A stretch of DNA of 64,000 nt from Providencia vermicola (GTDB lineage: Bacteria > Pseudomonadota > Gammaproteobacteria > Enterobacterales > Enterobacteriaceae). The notes under the pieces are model-generated. The model was not told the origin of the DNA. It did no database searches and saw only the letters and a list, made by a program, of their open reading frames with translations. Within the stretch, counting starts at the first letter, position 1. Each line of letters starts with the position of its first letter. Of this stretch, positions 8,805 to 18,819 are shown piece by piece. The translations under genes and the position numbers were made by a program. Location of the stretch: contig NZ_CP048796.1 in NCBI RefSeq assembly GCF_010748935.1, forward strand, positions 3,785,001-3,849,000, read 5' to 3'.

Positions 8805-9811
8805 GCCGTTACTCCACTAAAAATCAAAACATAATATTAATTCACTCTTCTATTTCCAATTCATAACCATTGTTACGCTGTAAAAGTGTATTAATTATCA
8901 TGGAGTAGCATCATAAATGCAACGCAGCCTATTATTAGCAATAAAAAAAACACCATTTATGCGTAAGTGAAAATATATAAAGCCAATAATAAAACAACGA
9001 CTTAAAAAATATTGTTAAGTTATTCATGTCAATGAGGCAGCATTTTATAACAAACAAATCAAAAAAAGACTAAAAATATGATTTTTAATCCCTAAAGTAA
9101 TAAATTTTAACAGCTTGAAAAAATATCAAATAATTAATAACAAAATGGATAACTAAAACCCACAATTAGGTGATACTGACTAGCACGCTAAGTTTCATAT
9201 TCTTTTTTACAATAACCTCATTAATTAACTTAAAAATCATAATATTAATAATATCGTTTCTTATCTATTCGCCACTCATACTGAAAACAGTCGATGAACA
9301 CACTTAAATTTCACAAAATACCCCTAATACACACAATAGAGGTTATTTTTAATAAAGTTAGCCTTCAGTGAACGATATTTTTTTCATAAAAGGAGTAAAG
9401 CGATATGATATTTTTTCTCCTTCTTCTTCTTTTCCCCTTTAAAATATGAGTAAAAAATAATAAATCAGCGAGCTTTAGTTCAAAACATGGCGCTACTTGC
9501 GATAAATAACCAATAACCTCTTTTTTTAGGCCTCAAATCAATCAAAACACGCCATATGTCACCTTATATTTTTCCTAATTTCCGACTATTTATTGATTCA
9601 AAATGAGGGGAGCCAGACATAATCAAGTCACAATGAAGATAGCAATGATATCGTTGTTACGATTATAATACTGATGACGTATTTGCCGGTTCTTGCTAAG
9701 ATTCATGCTGAAAGCATACCGATTTTCAGTGAATTAACCGCTAAGCGTTTATCGATTTTATCGGTCTAATACCCTAGTCACTTTTTATTATATAAAACCT
9801 AATGAGTCATT
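8805..9811. other. 1-kb AT-rich gene-free region between fimbrial regulator and DUF1992 gene
   Basis: No credible gene is seen on either strand. The part near 8805 should contain the promoter of fimbrial operon 1. A short polypyrimidine run (about 9413-9438) and several A/T tracts are the only compositional features. I looked for a recombinase gene or paired inverted repeats that would mark an invertible promoter like the mrp or fim switch and found neither. The right end carries the promoter region of the gene at 9812. Confidence 0.5.
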
Positions 9812-10180
9812 ATGTCTGTTATTGATGATTGGGCTGAGCGCCACATTCAAGAAGCCCTAAGCAAAGGTGAACTAAACAATCTACAAGGGGAAGGTAAACC
9901 GCTATTACTGGATGATGATAGCCAAGTCCCACCTGAATTACGGGCGAGTTATCGCATACTAAAAAATGCAGGTTATCTACCTCCCGAATTACAAGATCGC
10001 AAAGATGCGCTAACCTTGGTCGATATGTTGAAAGGTTTAGAACCTGATAATCCCAGCTATCTCCCTTTAAGCAAACAACTGTCTTTGTTAGAACTGAAAC
10101 TTAAACAAGCCAATGTGAATACTGACTTTTTGCATGGTGAATATGAAATGCCTATTCGCCAACACTTTAAGCCTAAGTAA
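9812..10180 (+). CDS. DUF1992 (YhdN-type) protein
   Basis: Small cytoplasmic protein of 122 residues. The N-terminus VIDDWAERHIQEALSKGE, GEGKPLLLDDD and VPPELRASYRILKNAGYLPPE are the signature of the DUF1992/DnaJ-homologue-C28 family (E. coli YhdN and relatives). No enzymatic function is established for the family. It stands alone on the plus strand and converges with the broken AraC gene five bases downstream. The sequence is intact and of family length. Confidence 0.85.
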   Translation: MSVIDDWAERHIQEALSKGELNNLQGEGKPLLLDDDSQVPPELRASYRILKNAGYLPPELQDRKDALTLVDMLKGLEPDNPSYLPLSKQLSLLELKLKQANVNTDFLHGEYEMPIRQHFKPK

Positions 10181-10185
10181 TGCAC

Positions 10186-10875
10186 TCATCTCCCCAAGCG
10201 ATATTCCATTGGTGTTTTACCATAGAATTGGCGAAATGCTTGGCTAAAAGCCGAATGAGAGTCATAGCCGACCGCTAATGCAACCTGCTCAATTGAAAGA
10301 GTTCCCATCAATAAACGGCATGCGGCTTCCATTCGCTGTTGTAATACAAATTGCATCACGGTTAGCTGAGTCTCTACTTTAATTTTGCGCTGTAATGTAC
10401 TAACTGACATACAGAATGCATTAGCCATATCTTGGCAACTAATTGGCCGATGTAAGCGCGCATCAACCCATTGCGTAATGCTATCAATCTACTGAGATTG
10501 TGGTTTCAATTGTGCGAGTAGTAATTTTGCGATAACCGTATTTTGCTCAGGCGGCTGGGGGAAATTTTGTAACCAATTTAATAATCCCATTGCCGCCGGA
10601 GTTAACGAAAAGTAGGGCGTTTTTTCATCAACACGCCATTGTGAAGCGATTGGCATTTCCAAAACATAGTTTTGGTTACCTGTTTGTCCGCTAAAGGCAT
10701 GGCTCACACCCGGAGCGATTATCACCCCGTTGCCTGCCCCCAACAAAAAATGTTGTCGATGCATATTAATTTCCATTCCACCAGCTAATGCAAAGACAAT
10801 TTGCCATTGCCCATCATGCTGATGAGAAACAACATCTTCGGAATATTGGCGGTAATGTAATTCAGGCAATAACAA
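10186..10875 (-). pseudogene. AraC-family regulator interrupted by an in-frame amber codon
   Basis: A single minus-strand frame of 230 codons encodes an N-terminal cupin-like sensor (residues 1-128; HQHDGQWQIVFALAGG, APGVSHAF) and a C-terminal AraC double HTH (DMANAFCMSVSTLQRKIK, then IEQVALAVGYDSHSAFSQAF, FYGKTPMEYR). The two halves are in the same frame but separated by one TAG at 10489-10491, after LKPQSQ. Downstream, translation continues as IDSITQWVDARLHRPISCQD straight into the HTH. A single CAG-to-TAG change would explain this. Either a recent nonsense mutation, a sequencing error, or suppression is possible. The HTH half could restart at the ATG at 10428, but that would lose helix 1. 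Confidence 0.85.
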
Positions 10876-10944
10876 AGGCGAACTCCTACTTGCTGGGCAT
10901 AGTAGCAGTATAGCCTTTTTATTATTTAAATTGCAGCTAGCCTG

Positions 10945-11280
10945 TCAGGCAAGTCTCGCACCATTAGGCAGAGGTAAATTGAACTCAGCCAGAACGATAG
11001 CGCCTGTCTCGTCAGGAGCACCTGTAATAAGAACCTCAGATTTAATACCTGCGATGCGCTTGACCTCAAAGTTACATACGCACAATACACGCTTACCAAC
11101 CAATTCTTCTGGTGTGTAATTGACAGTAATTTGTGCGCTCGAACGCTTAATACCTAATTCACCTAAATCCACGTCCATAACATAAGCAGGTTTTTTGGCT
11201 TTGCTATTCACTTCCGCTTTAATTATCGTACCAGCCCGCATTTCAACACGAGTAAAATCGTCCCATTCAATATGTTGCAT
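10945..11280 (-). CDS. csaA: CsaA-type tRNA-binding (OB-fold) protein
   Basis: Protein of 111 residues with one EMAP-II-like OB fold: MRAGTIIKAEV, IKRSSAQIT, PEELVGKRVLCVCNFEVKR, IAGIKSEVLITGA and PLPNGARL. These are the hallmarks of CsaA, a homodimeric tRNA-binding protein proposed to have chaperone or secretion-related activity in Bacillus. The frame extends upstream to 11373, but the added residues look non-native; the ATG at 11280 gives the family length and has CAGGG upstream. It stands alone between the AraC pseudogene and a divergent flavin reductase. Confidence 0.88.
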   Translation of the reverse strand: MQHIEWDDFTRVEMRAGTIIKAEVNSKAKKPAYVMDVDLGELGIKRSSAQITVNYTPEELVGKRVLCVCNFEVKRIAGIKSEVLITGAPDETGAIVLAEFNLPLPNGARLA

Positions 11281-11619
11281 ATTTTTTCCCTGAGTTAAGT
11301 CATACATAAGTTTTAGGCTATCACAAACCTTGTGTAGAACTTTATCGCCAAACAGGCATTCTTTGTCGCGCAACCGTCATCGCAAAACGTTCCTCTCTAA
11401 GCATAACGAATACCGAAAATCGACATTTATCGCCGCTATATCCTTACCGTAATCTTATTTATATTCGTTATTCAATTCGTTACAAATACGGCTAGCTAAT
11501 CTTAAAAGCTCAGTTTTTATGACTCTCTAATGTTTATATGTCTTAAATTGGATTTATATGCCGATAAAGCGCTAGAATATATAAGCAGAACATCTAATCA
11601 CAAAAGAAAAGGATGTATT
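11281..11619. other. Divergent promoter region between csaA and the flavin reductase
   Basis: About 340 bases separating two genes transcribed away from each other. It must contain both promoters. I see no hairpin, repeat or operator that I can name. The longer plus-strand frame beginning at 11530 is read as leader, not protein, because the ATG at 11620 has a strong AAAAGGA ribosome binding site. Confidence 0.5.
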
Positions 11620-12177
11620 ATGTCGAATCAATATCAAATTGGTGTTGTTGTAGGAAGTTTACGTACAGACTCATACAATAAATTGGTCGCCAATGCACTC
11701 ATCAAGCTATTCCCAGCGCATTTCTCATTTCAATTTATTGATATCAGTCAACTGCCTTTATATAACCAAGATGCTGATCAACATGTTCCCGCCATTGTCA
11801 CGGGTTTCAAATCACAAATTACTCAATGTGATGGCATTATTTTTGTTACCCCTGAATATAACCGTTCAATCCCCGGTGTTTTAAAAAATGCCATTGACCA
11901 AGGCTCACGCCCATGGGGTGATAATTCATGGAATGGGAAACCAGCGGGTATTTTAGGGGTATCGATTGGAAATATCAGTACTGCTATTGCTCAACAGCAC
12001 TTGCGTAATAGCCTTGCGTTTTTGAATATGCCAACGCTCAACCAACCTGAGTGCTATTTGAAATGGTTTGATGGTATGGTCGATGAACAAGGAAATTTTG
12101 CCCCTAAGAGTAAAGAGTTTATTCAAGCGTGGGCTGATGCTTATGCGCAATTTGTCATTAAGAATAGCAGCAAATAA
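11620..12177 (+). CDS. NAD(P)H-dependent FMN reductase (ChrR/YieF-like flavodoxin fold)
   Basis: Protein of 185 residues with the NADPH-dependent FMN reductase fold: IGVVVGSLRTDSYNKLVA (phosphate-binding loop for FMN) near the N-terminus, FVTPEYNRSIPGVLKNAID (the conserved PEYN motif) in the middle, and KPAGILGVS. Relatives reduce quinones, chromate, azo dyes or nitro compounds with NAD(P)H, so the physiological substrate is open. The start at 11620 is set by AAAAGGA eight bases upstream and by alignment to the family N-terminus. It converges with potD, sharing the terminator at 12188-12211. Confidence 0.9.
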   Translation: MSNQYQIGVVVGSLRTDSYNKLVANALIKLFPAHFSFQFIDISQLPLYNQDADQHVPAIVTGFKSQITQCDGIIFVTPEYNRSIPGVLKNAIDQGSRPWGDNSWNGKPAGILGVSIGNISTAIAQQHLRNSLAFLNMPTLNQPECYLKWFDGMVDEQGNFAPKSKEFIQAWADAYAQFVIKNSSK

Positions 12178-12187
12178 TAAAACGAAA

Positions 12188-12211
12188 AGGGCATCGCCGT
12201 TGCGATGCCCT
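12188..12211 (-). terminator. Rho-independent terminator after potD
   Basis: A perfect ten-base-pair stem, AGGGCATCGC / GCGATGCCCT, with a four-base loop. Read on the minus strand it is followed by a T-rich tract (TTTCGTTTT), the orientation needed to end the pot operon. The plus-strand side has GATTAAAAATC after the stem, a weaker tail for the flavin reductase gene. Confidence 0.85.
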
Positions 12212-12231
12212 GATTAAAAATCGCTAATATA

Positions 12232-13281
12232 TTAGCGACCTGCTTTTAGTTTCTGAAAATACTCTTCATACACAATATTTGCATTACCGACATCACTTTG
12301 CCATTCACCTTTTTTCAACACCTCTTCACTTGGATACAGGGATGGATCATTAGCGATTTCTGGCGGTAGCATCTTCTTCGCTTCTAGGTTGGGTGTTGGA
12401 TAACCGATCGTTTCCGCAACCTGTGCGGCAATTTCAGGGCGCAAGAGGAAGTTGATCAACTTATGTGCCCCTTCTGGATTTTTCGCATTCGCAGGGATAG
12501 CTAAGCTGTCCATCCAGAAAATTCCCCCCTCTTTTGGCCAAACAACGTCTATTGGTAAGCCGGCTTGACGCGCCACAAAGGCGGAACCATTCCACAGCAT
12601 CCCAACATCAACTTCACCTTCAATAAATGGTGTTGCAGGGTTATCGGAGTTGAAAGCTAAAATATTTGGACGTAATTTTTGCAGCTCTTTATAAGCTTCT
12701 TCAATTTGTTTAGGGTCTGTGGTGTTACCTGAATACCCCAATTTCGTCAATGCGACTTGGAATACCTCACGCGCATCGTCCATCATTAATAGGCTATTTT
12801 TATATTCGGGTTTCCAAAAATCAGCCCAAGAAGTCACCGAGCTAGGGTCAACCGCATCGCCGTTAATACCAATACCCGTTGCCCCCCAAATATAAGGGAT
12901 CGAGTAATCATTTTGTGGGTCGAATTCTTTATGCAGTAGATTCGGGTCAAGATTATTAAAATTACTGAGTTTGTTTTTATCAATTTTTTGTAACATGCCT
13001 TCTTTACTCATTTTAGAAATAAAGTAAGTTGAAGGAACGACCAAATCATAAGCACCTTCTTTATAGGTCTTGAGTTTGGTGTACATGCTTTCATTTGATT
13101 CGTAGGTGGAATAAATCACCTTGATCCCAGTTTCTTTAGTAAATTGCTCTAATAAACCAGGGGGAACATATTCTGTCCAGTTATAGAAATACAGTACGTC
13201 TTTATTTTCGTCAGCAGCTGTAGCTGCGCCAATACTTGCAGCAACTAAGCCAGCCGCCAGCAGATAGGACCATTTTTTCAT
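12232..13281 (-). CDS. potD: Spermidine/putrescine-binding periplasmic protein PotD
   Basis: Substrate-binding protein of the polyamine ABC importer, 349 residues. Signal peptide MKKWSYLLAAGLVAASIGAATAA, then DVLYFYNWTEYVPPGLLEQF, the characteristic N-terminus of PotD, and binding-site segments such as YESNESMYTKL, WGATGIGING, MMDDAREVFQ and LWNGSAFVAR. The frame extends to 13323, but the ATG at 13281 gives a normal signal peptide and has GAGGG upstream. It is last in the potABCD order and is separated from potC by 209 bases, more than the tight spacing of the other genes, so it may also have its own promoter or mRNA stabilising structure. Confidence 0.96.
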   Translation of the reverse strand: MKKWSYLLAAGLVAASIGAATAADENKDVLYFYNWTEYVPPGLLEQFTKETGIKVIYSTYESNESMYTKLKTYKEGAYDLVVPSTYFISKMSKEGMLQKIDKNKLSNFNNLDPNLLHKEFDPQNDYSIPYIWGATGIGINGDAVDPSSVTSWADFWKPEYKNSLLMMDDAREVFQVALTKLGYSGNTTDPKQIEEAYKELQKLRPNILAFNSDNPATPFIEGEVDVGMLWNGSAFVARQAGLPIDVVWPKEGGIFWMDSLAIPANAKNPEGAHKLINFLLRPEIAAQVAETIGYPTPNLEAKKMLPPEIANDPSLYPSEEVLKKGEWQSDVGNANIVYEEYFQKLKAGR

Positions 13282-13490
13282 TACTGAGCATCCCTCAACA
13301 AAGTGTTTTTTTATACTCGCCATATTTCAAGTCACCCTTTATCACCGGATTACACCAATCGAAACTTGAATTATCTTGTGTATATATATCTTATAGGCTC
13401 ATAGAGAGCCCACCCTCATCGCCAAATGGCATCGAAATATGCGAGCTACTGACCCCAGTAGCAGCGCTGCGTATACAACATAAATAATGA

Positions 13491-14273
13491 TTATGGCTGT
13501 TTTGCGAGTTTATCCCGCATCACCCATTGGCTCAAACAAACTAAAATTAGCGACATTAACAACAATACCGTCGCCAAGGCATTAACCTCAGGAGAAACAC
13601 CGACTTTCACCATCGAGTAAATCTTTAACGGTAAAATTTCATAGCTTGGCCCCGTCACAAATGATGAAACGACCACATCATCCATAGATAAGGTAAAGCT
13701 CAATAGCCACCCAGCAACAACAGCGGGTAATGCTAACGGGAGGATAATCTTGCGTAAAATTGTAAACTCCCCGGCCCCAAGGTCCCTAGCTGCCTCCAAC
13801 ATTTTCACATCAAAGTCCTTTAATCTGGCATAGACGGTCACCACAACGAAAGGTAGGCAGAATGTAATATGTGAAAATAGCAACGACCAAAAACCGAGAG
13901 AAACCCCTAAGAGCATAAATAATACCAGCAGAGAAATTGCCATCACGATATCAGGAGACATCATGACGACAAACAGCATGCCACCGACAAACGGTTTTCC
14001 TCTAAAACGGTAACGAAACAGTGCAACGGCTGTTAATGTGCCAATTATCGTAGCAAATGTCGCCGAAATAACAGCCATCGTCAACGAATGCCCTGCCGCC
14101 TGTAATAAGCTATCGTTATTTATTAATAGTTCATACCATTTGGTTGAAAAGCCCTGCCAATTAATTCCAAAACGGGATTCATTGAAGGAATTAACAATCA
14201 AAATGATAATTGGAATATAAAGATAAGCGTAGACGATGGCCATAAAGCCACCTCGTAACGTGCGACCGATCAT
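13491..14273 (-). CDS. potC: Spermidine/putrescine ABC permease PotC
   Basis: Inner-membrane permease of 260 residues with six predicted membrane segments and the binding-protein-dependent transport EAA loop ([20 protein letters not shown]) that docks onto PotA. The fold and sequence (FNESRFGINWQGFSTKWY, SMDDVVVSSFVTGP) match PotC. Its ATG overlaps the potB stop by four bases, so the two permeases are probably translationally coupled. It partners PotB in the membrane channel. Confidence 0.96.
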   Translation of the reverse strand: MIGRTLRGGFMAIVYAYLYIPIIILIVNSFNESRFGINWQGFSTKWYELLINNDSLLQAAGHSLTMAVISATFATIIGTLTAVALFRYRFRGKPFVGGMLFVVMMSPDIVMAISLLVLFMLLGVSLGFWSLLFSHITFCLPFVVVTVYARLKDFDVKMLEAARDLGAGEFTILRKIILPLALPAVVAGWLLSFTLSMDDVVVSSFVTGPSYEILPLKIYSMVKVGVSPEVNALATVLLLMSLILVCLSQWVMRDKLAKQP

Positions 14274-15133
14274 TCTTCATACGCCTTTTTATTCAAAAGC
14301 TTAGCAGCTCGGTAATACACATACAGCAACAGTCCCATCATCACAGTCAAGAAGATGCTGGTTGCCGCACCAAACGGCCAATCACGGATATTCAGGAATT
14401 GACTCTTAATAACGTTCCCTATTAAGAGATTTTTTGCTCCTCCCATTAAATCCGCAACATAAAACAGCCCCATCGCCGGTAATAACACCAGTAAACAACC
14501 CGCGATAATACCGGGCATAGTGAGTGGAATAATGATCTTTATGAAGGTCTGAAATTTATTCGCACCAAGGTCTCTCGCCGCTTCTAAATAAGATTTGTCG
14601 AGTTTTTCAATACTGGAATAAAGCGGCATTACCATGAAGGGCAATAGAATATAGATAAGGCCTAATACAACCGCTTCAGGTGTATACATCAAGCGTATCG
14701 GTTTATCGATAATGCCTATCCACAACAAAAAATCATTTAAATACCCTTTGGTACTCAAAAAAACTTTTAATCCATAAATACGGATTAGAGAATTAGTCCA
14801 AAAAGGTACGATCAGCAGAAAAAGCATTAAAGGTTGCAGACGTTTTGGTAACTTTGCCAGAATAAAAGCGAATGGATAGCCAATAATTAAACAAAAAAAC
14901 GTGGCGACCAATGCCATATTCAGTGAATGAAGCATCACTTCCGCATACATGGGATCCGATAAACGGAGATAGTTATCCCATGTAAAGATCAGATCGACAA
15001 GGTTAGTATCACTGCGCGTCAAAAAGCTAGTACCAATGATCATGATGTTTGGTAAAAAGACAAATAGCAGTAACCAAGCTACCACGCCTGTAATGATAAC
15101 GTTTTGTAAGATCTTATGTTTACGCCGGATCAT
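14270..15133 (-). CDS. potB: Spermidine/putrescine ABC permease PotB
   Basis: Inner-membrane permease of about 287 residues. Six membrane segments, the PotB-typical [15 protein letters not shown] near the N-terminus, the EAA loop [20 protein letters not shown] and [12 protein letters not shown] near the C-terminus. The open frame runs back to a TTG at 15157, but the ATG at 15133 has an excellent GGGAGGTGG site and a family-like N-terminus ([11 protein letters not shown]). With this start it overlaps potA by 14 bases. Confidence 0.95.
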   Translation of the reverse strand: MIRRKHKILQNVIITGVVAWLLLFVFLPNIMIIGTSFLTRSDTNLVDLIFTWDNYLRLSDPMYAEVMLHSLNMALVATFFCLIIGYPFAFILAKLPKRLQPLMLFLLIVPFWTNSLIRIYGLKVFLSTKGYLNDFLLWIGIIDKPIRLMYTPEAVVLGLIYILLPFMVMPLYSSIEKLDKSYLEAARDLGANKFQTFIKIIIPLTMPGIIAGCLLVLLPAMGLFYVADLMGGAKNLLIGNVIKSQFLNIRDWPFGAATSIFLTVMMGLLLYVYYRAAKLLNKKAYEE

Positions 15134-16229
15134 CCAGTACCACCTCCCAGCTTTCAACCCAAGTTACAGCAACTTTTTGGTTTAAGGAGTGGTCTACGTC
15201 TGGATCATCCTCATTAAAGAATTCGCTGACCATGATAATTTTGCCATCTTCCATCTCTACCACAGAATCTAGCGTCATCCCTTTATAATTGCGCTCACGA
15301 ACATAGCCAATTAAACCAGGATGATTTTCTGCATCATTCACCTCTTCTACGCGCAAATCTTCTGGGCGTAATAAGACATGAACAGATTGCCCTTCTTTAA
15401 CAGGAAGAGCGGTAAAGATATCACATTCATGGCCCTCAACATTGGCGCGAATACGTTGTTCATCAATGCGATATAGCACTTTCGCATCAAAAATGTTGAT
15501 TTCACCAATAAATTGAGCAACAAAGAGATTTTTAGGCTCTTCATATATTTCTCGTGGTGAGCCATCCTGCTCTATTTTGCCTTCACGCATCACGATAATA
15601 CGGTCAGACATCGCAAGTGCTTCTTCTTGATCATGCGTGACGAAAATAAACGTTATCCCCAGCTTACGTTGCAATGCTTTTAACTCATTTTGCATTTGCT
15701 TACGCAATTTATAATCTAGGGCAGATAAAGATTCATCCAGCAGGAGGACTTTTGGGCGATTAACGACAGCCCGAGCAATAGCAACTCGCTGTTGTTGTCC
15801 GCCAGACAGCTGGTTTGGACGACGTTGCGCGAAATCCTCTAATTGCACCATACGCAATGCTTGATCAACACGTTTCTGGATCTCATCTGCGGGTGTTTTT
15901 TGCATACGTAGACCAAAAGCGACGTTATCAAAAACAGTCATATGTGGGAACAAAGCATAGCTCTGAAATACCGTATTCACAAAACGCTGTTCTGCTGGAA
16001 TATCAGTAATATCCTGGCCATCAAGGATGATTTTGCCTTCATCAACATCTTCTAAGCCGGCAATTAAACGTAAAACGGTTGTTTTGCCACAGCCAGAAGG
16101 CCCTAAAATGGTTAAAAACTCACCATTTTGGATGGTTAAGTCAAGCTCGGAAATAATTTGTTTGCCATCAAAAGCTTTATTTAATGCTTTTAATTCGACG
16201 AGTGGTGTCAGAGAGGTTGTCTCAGTCAT
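15120..16229 (-). CDS. potA: Spermidine/putrescine ABC transporter ATPase PotA
   Basis: ATP-hydrolysing subunit of the polyamine importer, 369 residues. It has Walker [10 protein letters not shown], the Q-loop [13 protein letters not shown], signature [15 protein letters not shown], Walker [13 protein letters not shown] and the switch His (FVTHDQEEA). A C-terminal TOBE domain ([22 protein letters not shown]) follows. First gene of potABCD on the minus strand, so the operon promoter should lie within 16230-16400. Length and order equal the E. coli operon. Confidence 0.97.
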   Translation of the reverse strand: MTETTSLTPLVELKALNKAFDGKQIISELDLTIQNGEFLTILGPSGCGKTTVLRLIAGLEDVDEGKIILDGQDITDIPAEQRFVNTVFQSYALFPHMTVFDNVAFGLRMQKTPADEIQKRVDQALRMVQLEDFAQRRPNQLSGGQQQRVAIARAVVNRPKVLLLDESLSALDYKLRKQMQNELKALQRKLGITFIFVTHDQEEALAMSDRIIVMREGKIEQDGSPREIYEEPKNLFVAQFIGEINIFDAKVLYRIDEQRIRANVEGHECDIFTALPVKEGQSVHVLLRPEDLRVEEVNDAENHPGLIGYVRERNYKGMTLDSVVEMEDGKIIMVSEFFNEDDPDVDHSLNQKVAVTWVESWEVVLDDPA

Positions 16230-17020
16230 TTATGCTACACTCTATCCCTATGAATAATGCAGATAGAACCGCTACCGTTAAAGACTGTGTAAGCTTATCG
16301 GAGATTGACTCTTCTTATCTTCCCCAGCAAAGCCCAAAACCAGTAGCGCCATTTAAATTTCATTAAGTGGTGCATGATAAACACTGTTTGCTCAAATTGA
16401 AAGCCATTTTCAGCATTTTGTTTGCCTTTCGTTATGAAAACTCAATGAAATTATTGTCTTTACGAAAAAAATAAGCCACTTAACCATAGCAACATGAATC
16501 GGCAACCCTTTGTAAGATAATCATAAAGGCAACTTAAGTTAGATTTTCATTATTCATAACATAAACAGCATGAATACTGATTAAAGTTTAATACAACTCT
16601 ATGAAAAAAATAGACAATAGGGATACATAAAAGTTAAAAATCGCTCTGCTCGACCATATTATCAATACATTTTTTGCAATTGAATTTCAAAAATAGATAG
16701 TCAGTAACACTAATAACATAGGCTCAAAATAAATCCTGCTTTATTTATTCTGTGACCTCTCGCAAATTTTTCACTTAAATGAAATGTAATATCGATAATA
16801 TTAATCAATGTCATGTTATTGACCACATCTAACTGAATACAATCATCTTATTAAAAATAAATAGATAGGCATCCGCTATTCATAATCGCATCTCTTTTAG
16901 CCGCAGCACATTCCTCTTACATTTTTAGGCTAGCAGAAACAGCATTCAATTATGAATAAACAGAAGCTCCTTATTGGGGCTATTACACGATTCCATTGGA
17001 TAAATATGTGAGTAAATAAC
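16230..17020. other. Divergent intergenic region between potA and the fumarase gene
   Basis: About 790 AT-rich bases with genes leaving in both directions, so it must carry the pot and fumarase promoters. I found no hairpin with a T-run, no long dyad and no convincing CRP or FNR box. A TGTGACCTCTCGCAAA segment near 16751 is only half of a CRP site. The spacing before the fumarase gene is unusually large for a metabolic gene in an enterobacterium. Confidence 0.5.
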
Positions 17021-18667
17021 ATGTCTAATAATGAATTTTTTTATCAACCGCCTTATCCTTTATCTGTAGACAATACTGAATATTATCAGTTAAGTGATAA
17101 ATACGTTTCTGTAGAGACATTCGCAGGTAAAGAGATCTTAAAAATTGAACCGGAAGCGCTAACCATTTTGGCTCAACACGCCGTCTATGATTCTCAATTT
17201 TTCTTAAGAGCAGCGCACCAAAGGCAAGTAGCGGCGATATTATCTGATCCAGAGTCAAGTGAAAATGATAGGTATGTCGCGTTACAACTTTTACGTAATG
17301 CCGAAATCTCCGCTAAAGGAATTTTACCGAACTGCCAAGATACCGGTACCACAACCATTGTTGCTAAAAAAGGCCAACAAGTTTGGACTGATTGTAATGA
17401 TGCAGAAGCTTTATCTCGTGGTGTTTATAATGTCTTCAAACAAGAGAACCTTCGCTTTTCTCAAAATGCCGCGCTAGATATGTATACTGAGGTCAATACC
17501 GGCACTAATTTGCCTGCTCAAATTGATATTTTTGCCACTGAAGGAGAGGAATATTACTTCTTGTTTGTGAATAAAGGCGCCGGTTCTGCCAATAAATCGG
17601 CTCTATTCCAAGAAACCAAGACTATTTTAGAACCGAATAAACTAAAAGCTTTCCTGATCGAAAAAATGAAAGCATTAGGAACCACCGCATGCCCTCCATA
17701 CCATATCGCTTTTGTGATTGGAGGAACCTCTGCTGAAGCGACATTAAAAGCCGCAAAACTGGCTTCAACAAAATATTATGACAATTTACCCACCTCGGGT
17801 AATCAATATGGTCAAGCATTTAGAGATATCGAACTCGAAAATACCTTACTTGAAGCAACTCGCCATTTTGGTTTTGGTGCTCAATTTGGTGGTAAATATT
17901 TTGCGCATGATGTCAGAGTGGTGCGTTTACCTCGTCATGGAGGATCTTGCCCAATTGGTTTAGCCATTTCCTGTTCCTCTGACCGTAATATTAAAGCAAA
18001 AATCAACAAACAAGGCTTATGGATTGAAAAAATGGAACACAATCCTGCGCAATATATCCCCGAATCTTTACGCCAACATCATGAAGCTAAAGTCGTTCAT
18101 ATAGACCTGAACCAGCCAATGCAAGCGATATTGACAGAATTAAGCAAACATCCTGTATCCACTCGCGTTTCCCTTAGCGGTCCATTGATTATTGCGCGCG
18201 ATATCGCACATATGAAGCTTAAAGAACGCCTAGATAATGGAGAAGAGCTACCACAATATTTTAAAGATCATATGGTTTATTACGCAGGTCCAGCCAAAAA
18301 GCCCGAAGATAAAGTTTCTGGCTCATTAGGCCCAACGACAGGTAACCGTATGGATCCGTATGTTGATCTATTCCAATCTCATGGCGGCAGCATGCTCATG
18401 CTGGCAAAAGGTAATCGAACCCAAGCGGTCACTGACGCATGTAAAAAACACGGTGGCTTTTATTTAGGCAGTATTGGTGGCTCAGCAGCCATCTTAGCGC
18501 AAGAATACGTCAAAAGTTTAAGTTGCCTTGAATATCCAGAGCTTGGTATGGAGGCAGTTTGGAAAATGGAGGTTGAAGGACTACCTGCCTTTATTTTAGT
18601 TGACGATAAAGGCAATAATTTTTTCGAACAAGTACAAAATCAAACTTGCCAACGTTGTGTTAAATAA
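17021..18667 (+). CDS. fumA: Class I (iron-sulfur) fumarate hydratase
   Basis: Cytoplasmic enzyme of 548 residues that interconverts fumarate and malate in the TCA cycle and in anaerobic fumarate respiration. The three cysteines that hold the [4Fe-4S] cluster in E. coli FumA/FumB are at the same positions here: C105 (LPNCQDTGT), C224 (TACPPY) and C318 (ISCSSD). The C-terminal fumarase domain ([29 protein letters not shown]) is complete. Whether it acts as FumA or FumB cannot be told from sequence; the symbol is by family. A strong terminator follows immediately. Confidence 0.96.
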   Translation: MSNNEFFYQPPYPLSVDNTEYYQLSDKYVSVETFAGKEILKIEPEALTILAQHAVYDSQFFLRAAHQRQVAAILSDPESSENDRYVALQLLRNAEISAKGILPNCQDTGTTTIVAKKGQQVWTDCNDAEALSRGVYNVFKQENLRFSQNAALDMYTEVNTGTNLPAQIDIFATEGEEYYFLFVNKGAGSANKSALFQETKTILEPNKLKAFLIEKMKALGTTACPPYHIAFVIGGTSAEATLKAAKLASTKYYDNLPTSGNQYGQAFRDIELENTLLEATRHFGFGAQFGGKYFAHDVRVVRLPRHGGSCPIGLAISCSSDRNIKAKINKQGLWIEKMEHNPAQYIPESLRQHHEAKVVHIDLNQPMQAILTELSKHPVSTRVSLSGPLIIARDIAHMKLKERLDNGEELPQYFKDHMVYYAGPAKKPEDKVSGSLGPTTGNRMDPYVDLFQSHGGSMLMLAKGNRTQAVTDACKKHGGFYLGSIGGSAAILAQEYVKSLSCLEYPELGMEAVWKMEVEGLPAFILVDDKGNNFFEQVQNQTCQRCVK

Positions 18668-18676
18668 ATAAAAAAT

Positions 18677-18709
18677 AACGGCGACTAAATTCAATCGTCG
18701 CCGTTTTTT
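18677..18709 (+). terminator. Rho-independent terminator after the fumarase gene
   Basis: A perfect nine-base-pair stem AACGGCGAC / GTCGCCGTT with a loop of about eleven bases, followed directly by TTTTTA on the plus strand. It starts ten bases after the fumarase stop codon. Confidence 0.92.
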
Positions 18710-18819
18710 ATTTAAGGCCATATCATTAACAACAATAGCCGATTTACTGTCACCGTCAGCATGTTGAGCGGTTTAAAAAAATGTCATTCCCTGACAAATA
18801 CTCTCCTTAAAAATCATGA

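Noticed and set aside
8207-9811. Invertible fimbrial promoter (mrp/fim switch)
   Set aside because: No recombinase gene in the window and no paired inverted repeats flanking a promoter-sized segment could be found by eye, in either fimbrial locus.
16745-16770. CRP site upstream of the fumarase gene
   Set aside because: Only the TGTGA half matches; the second half-site is absent, and the position is about 270 bases from the start codon.
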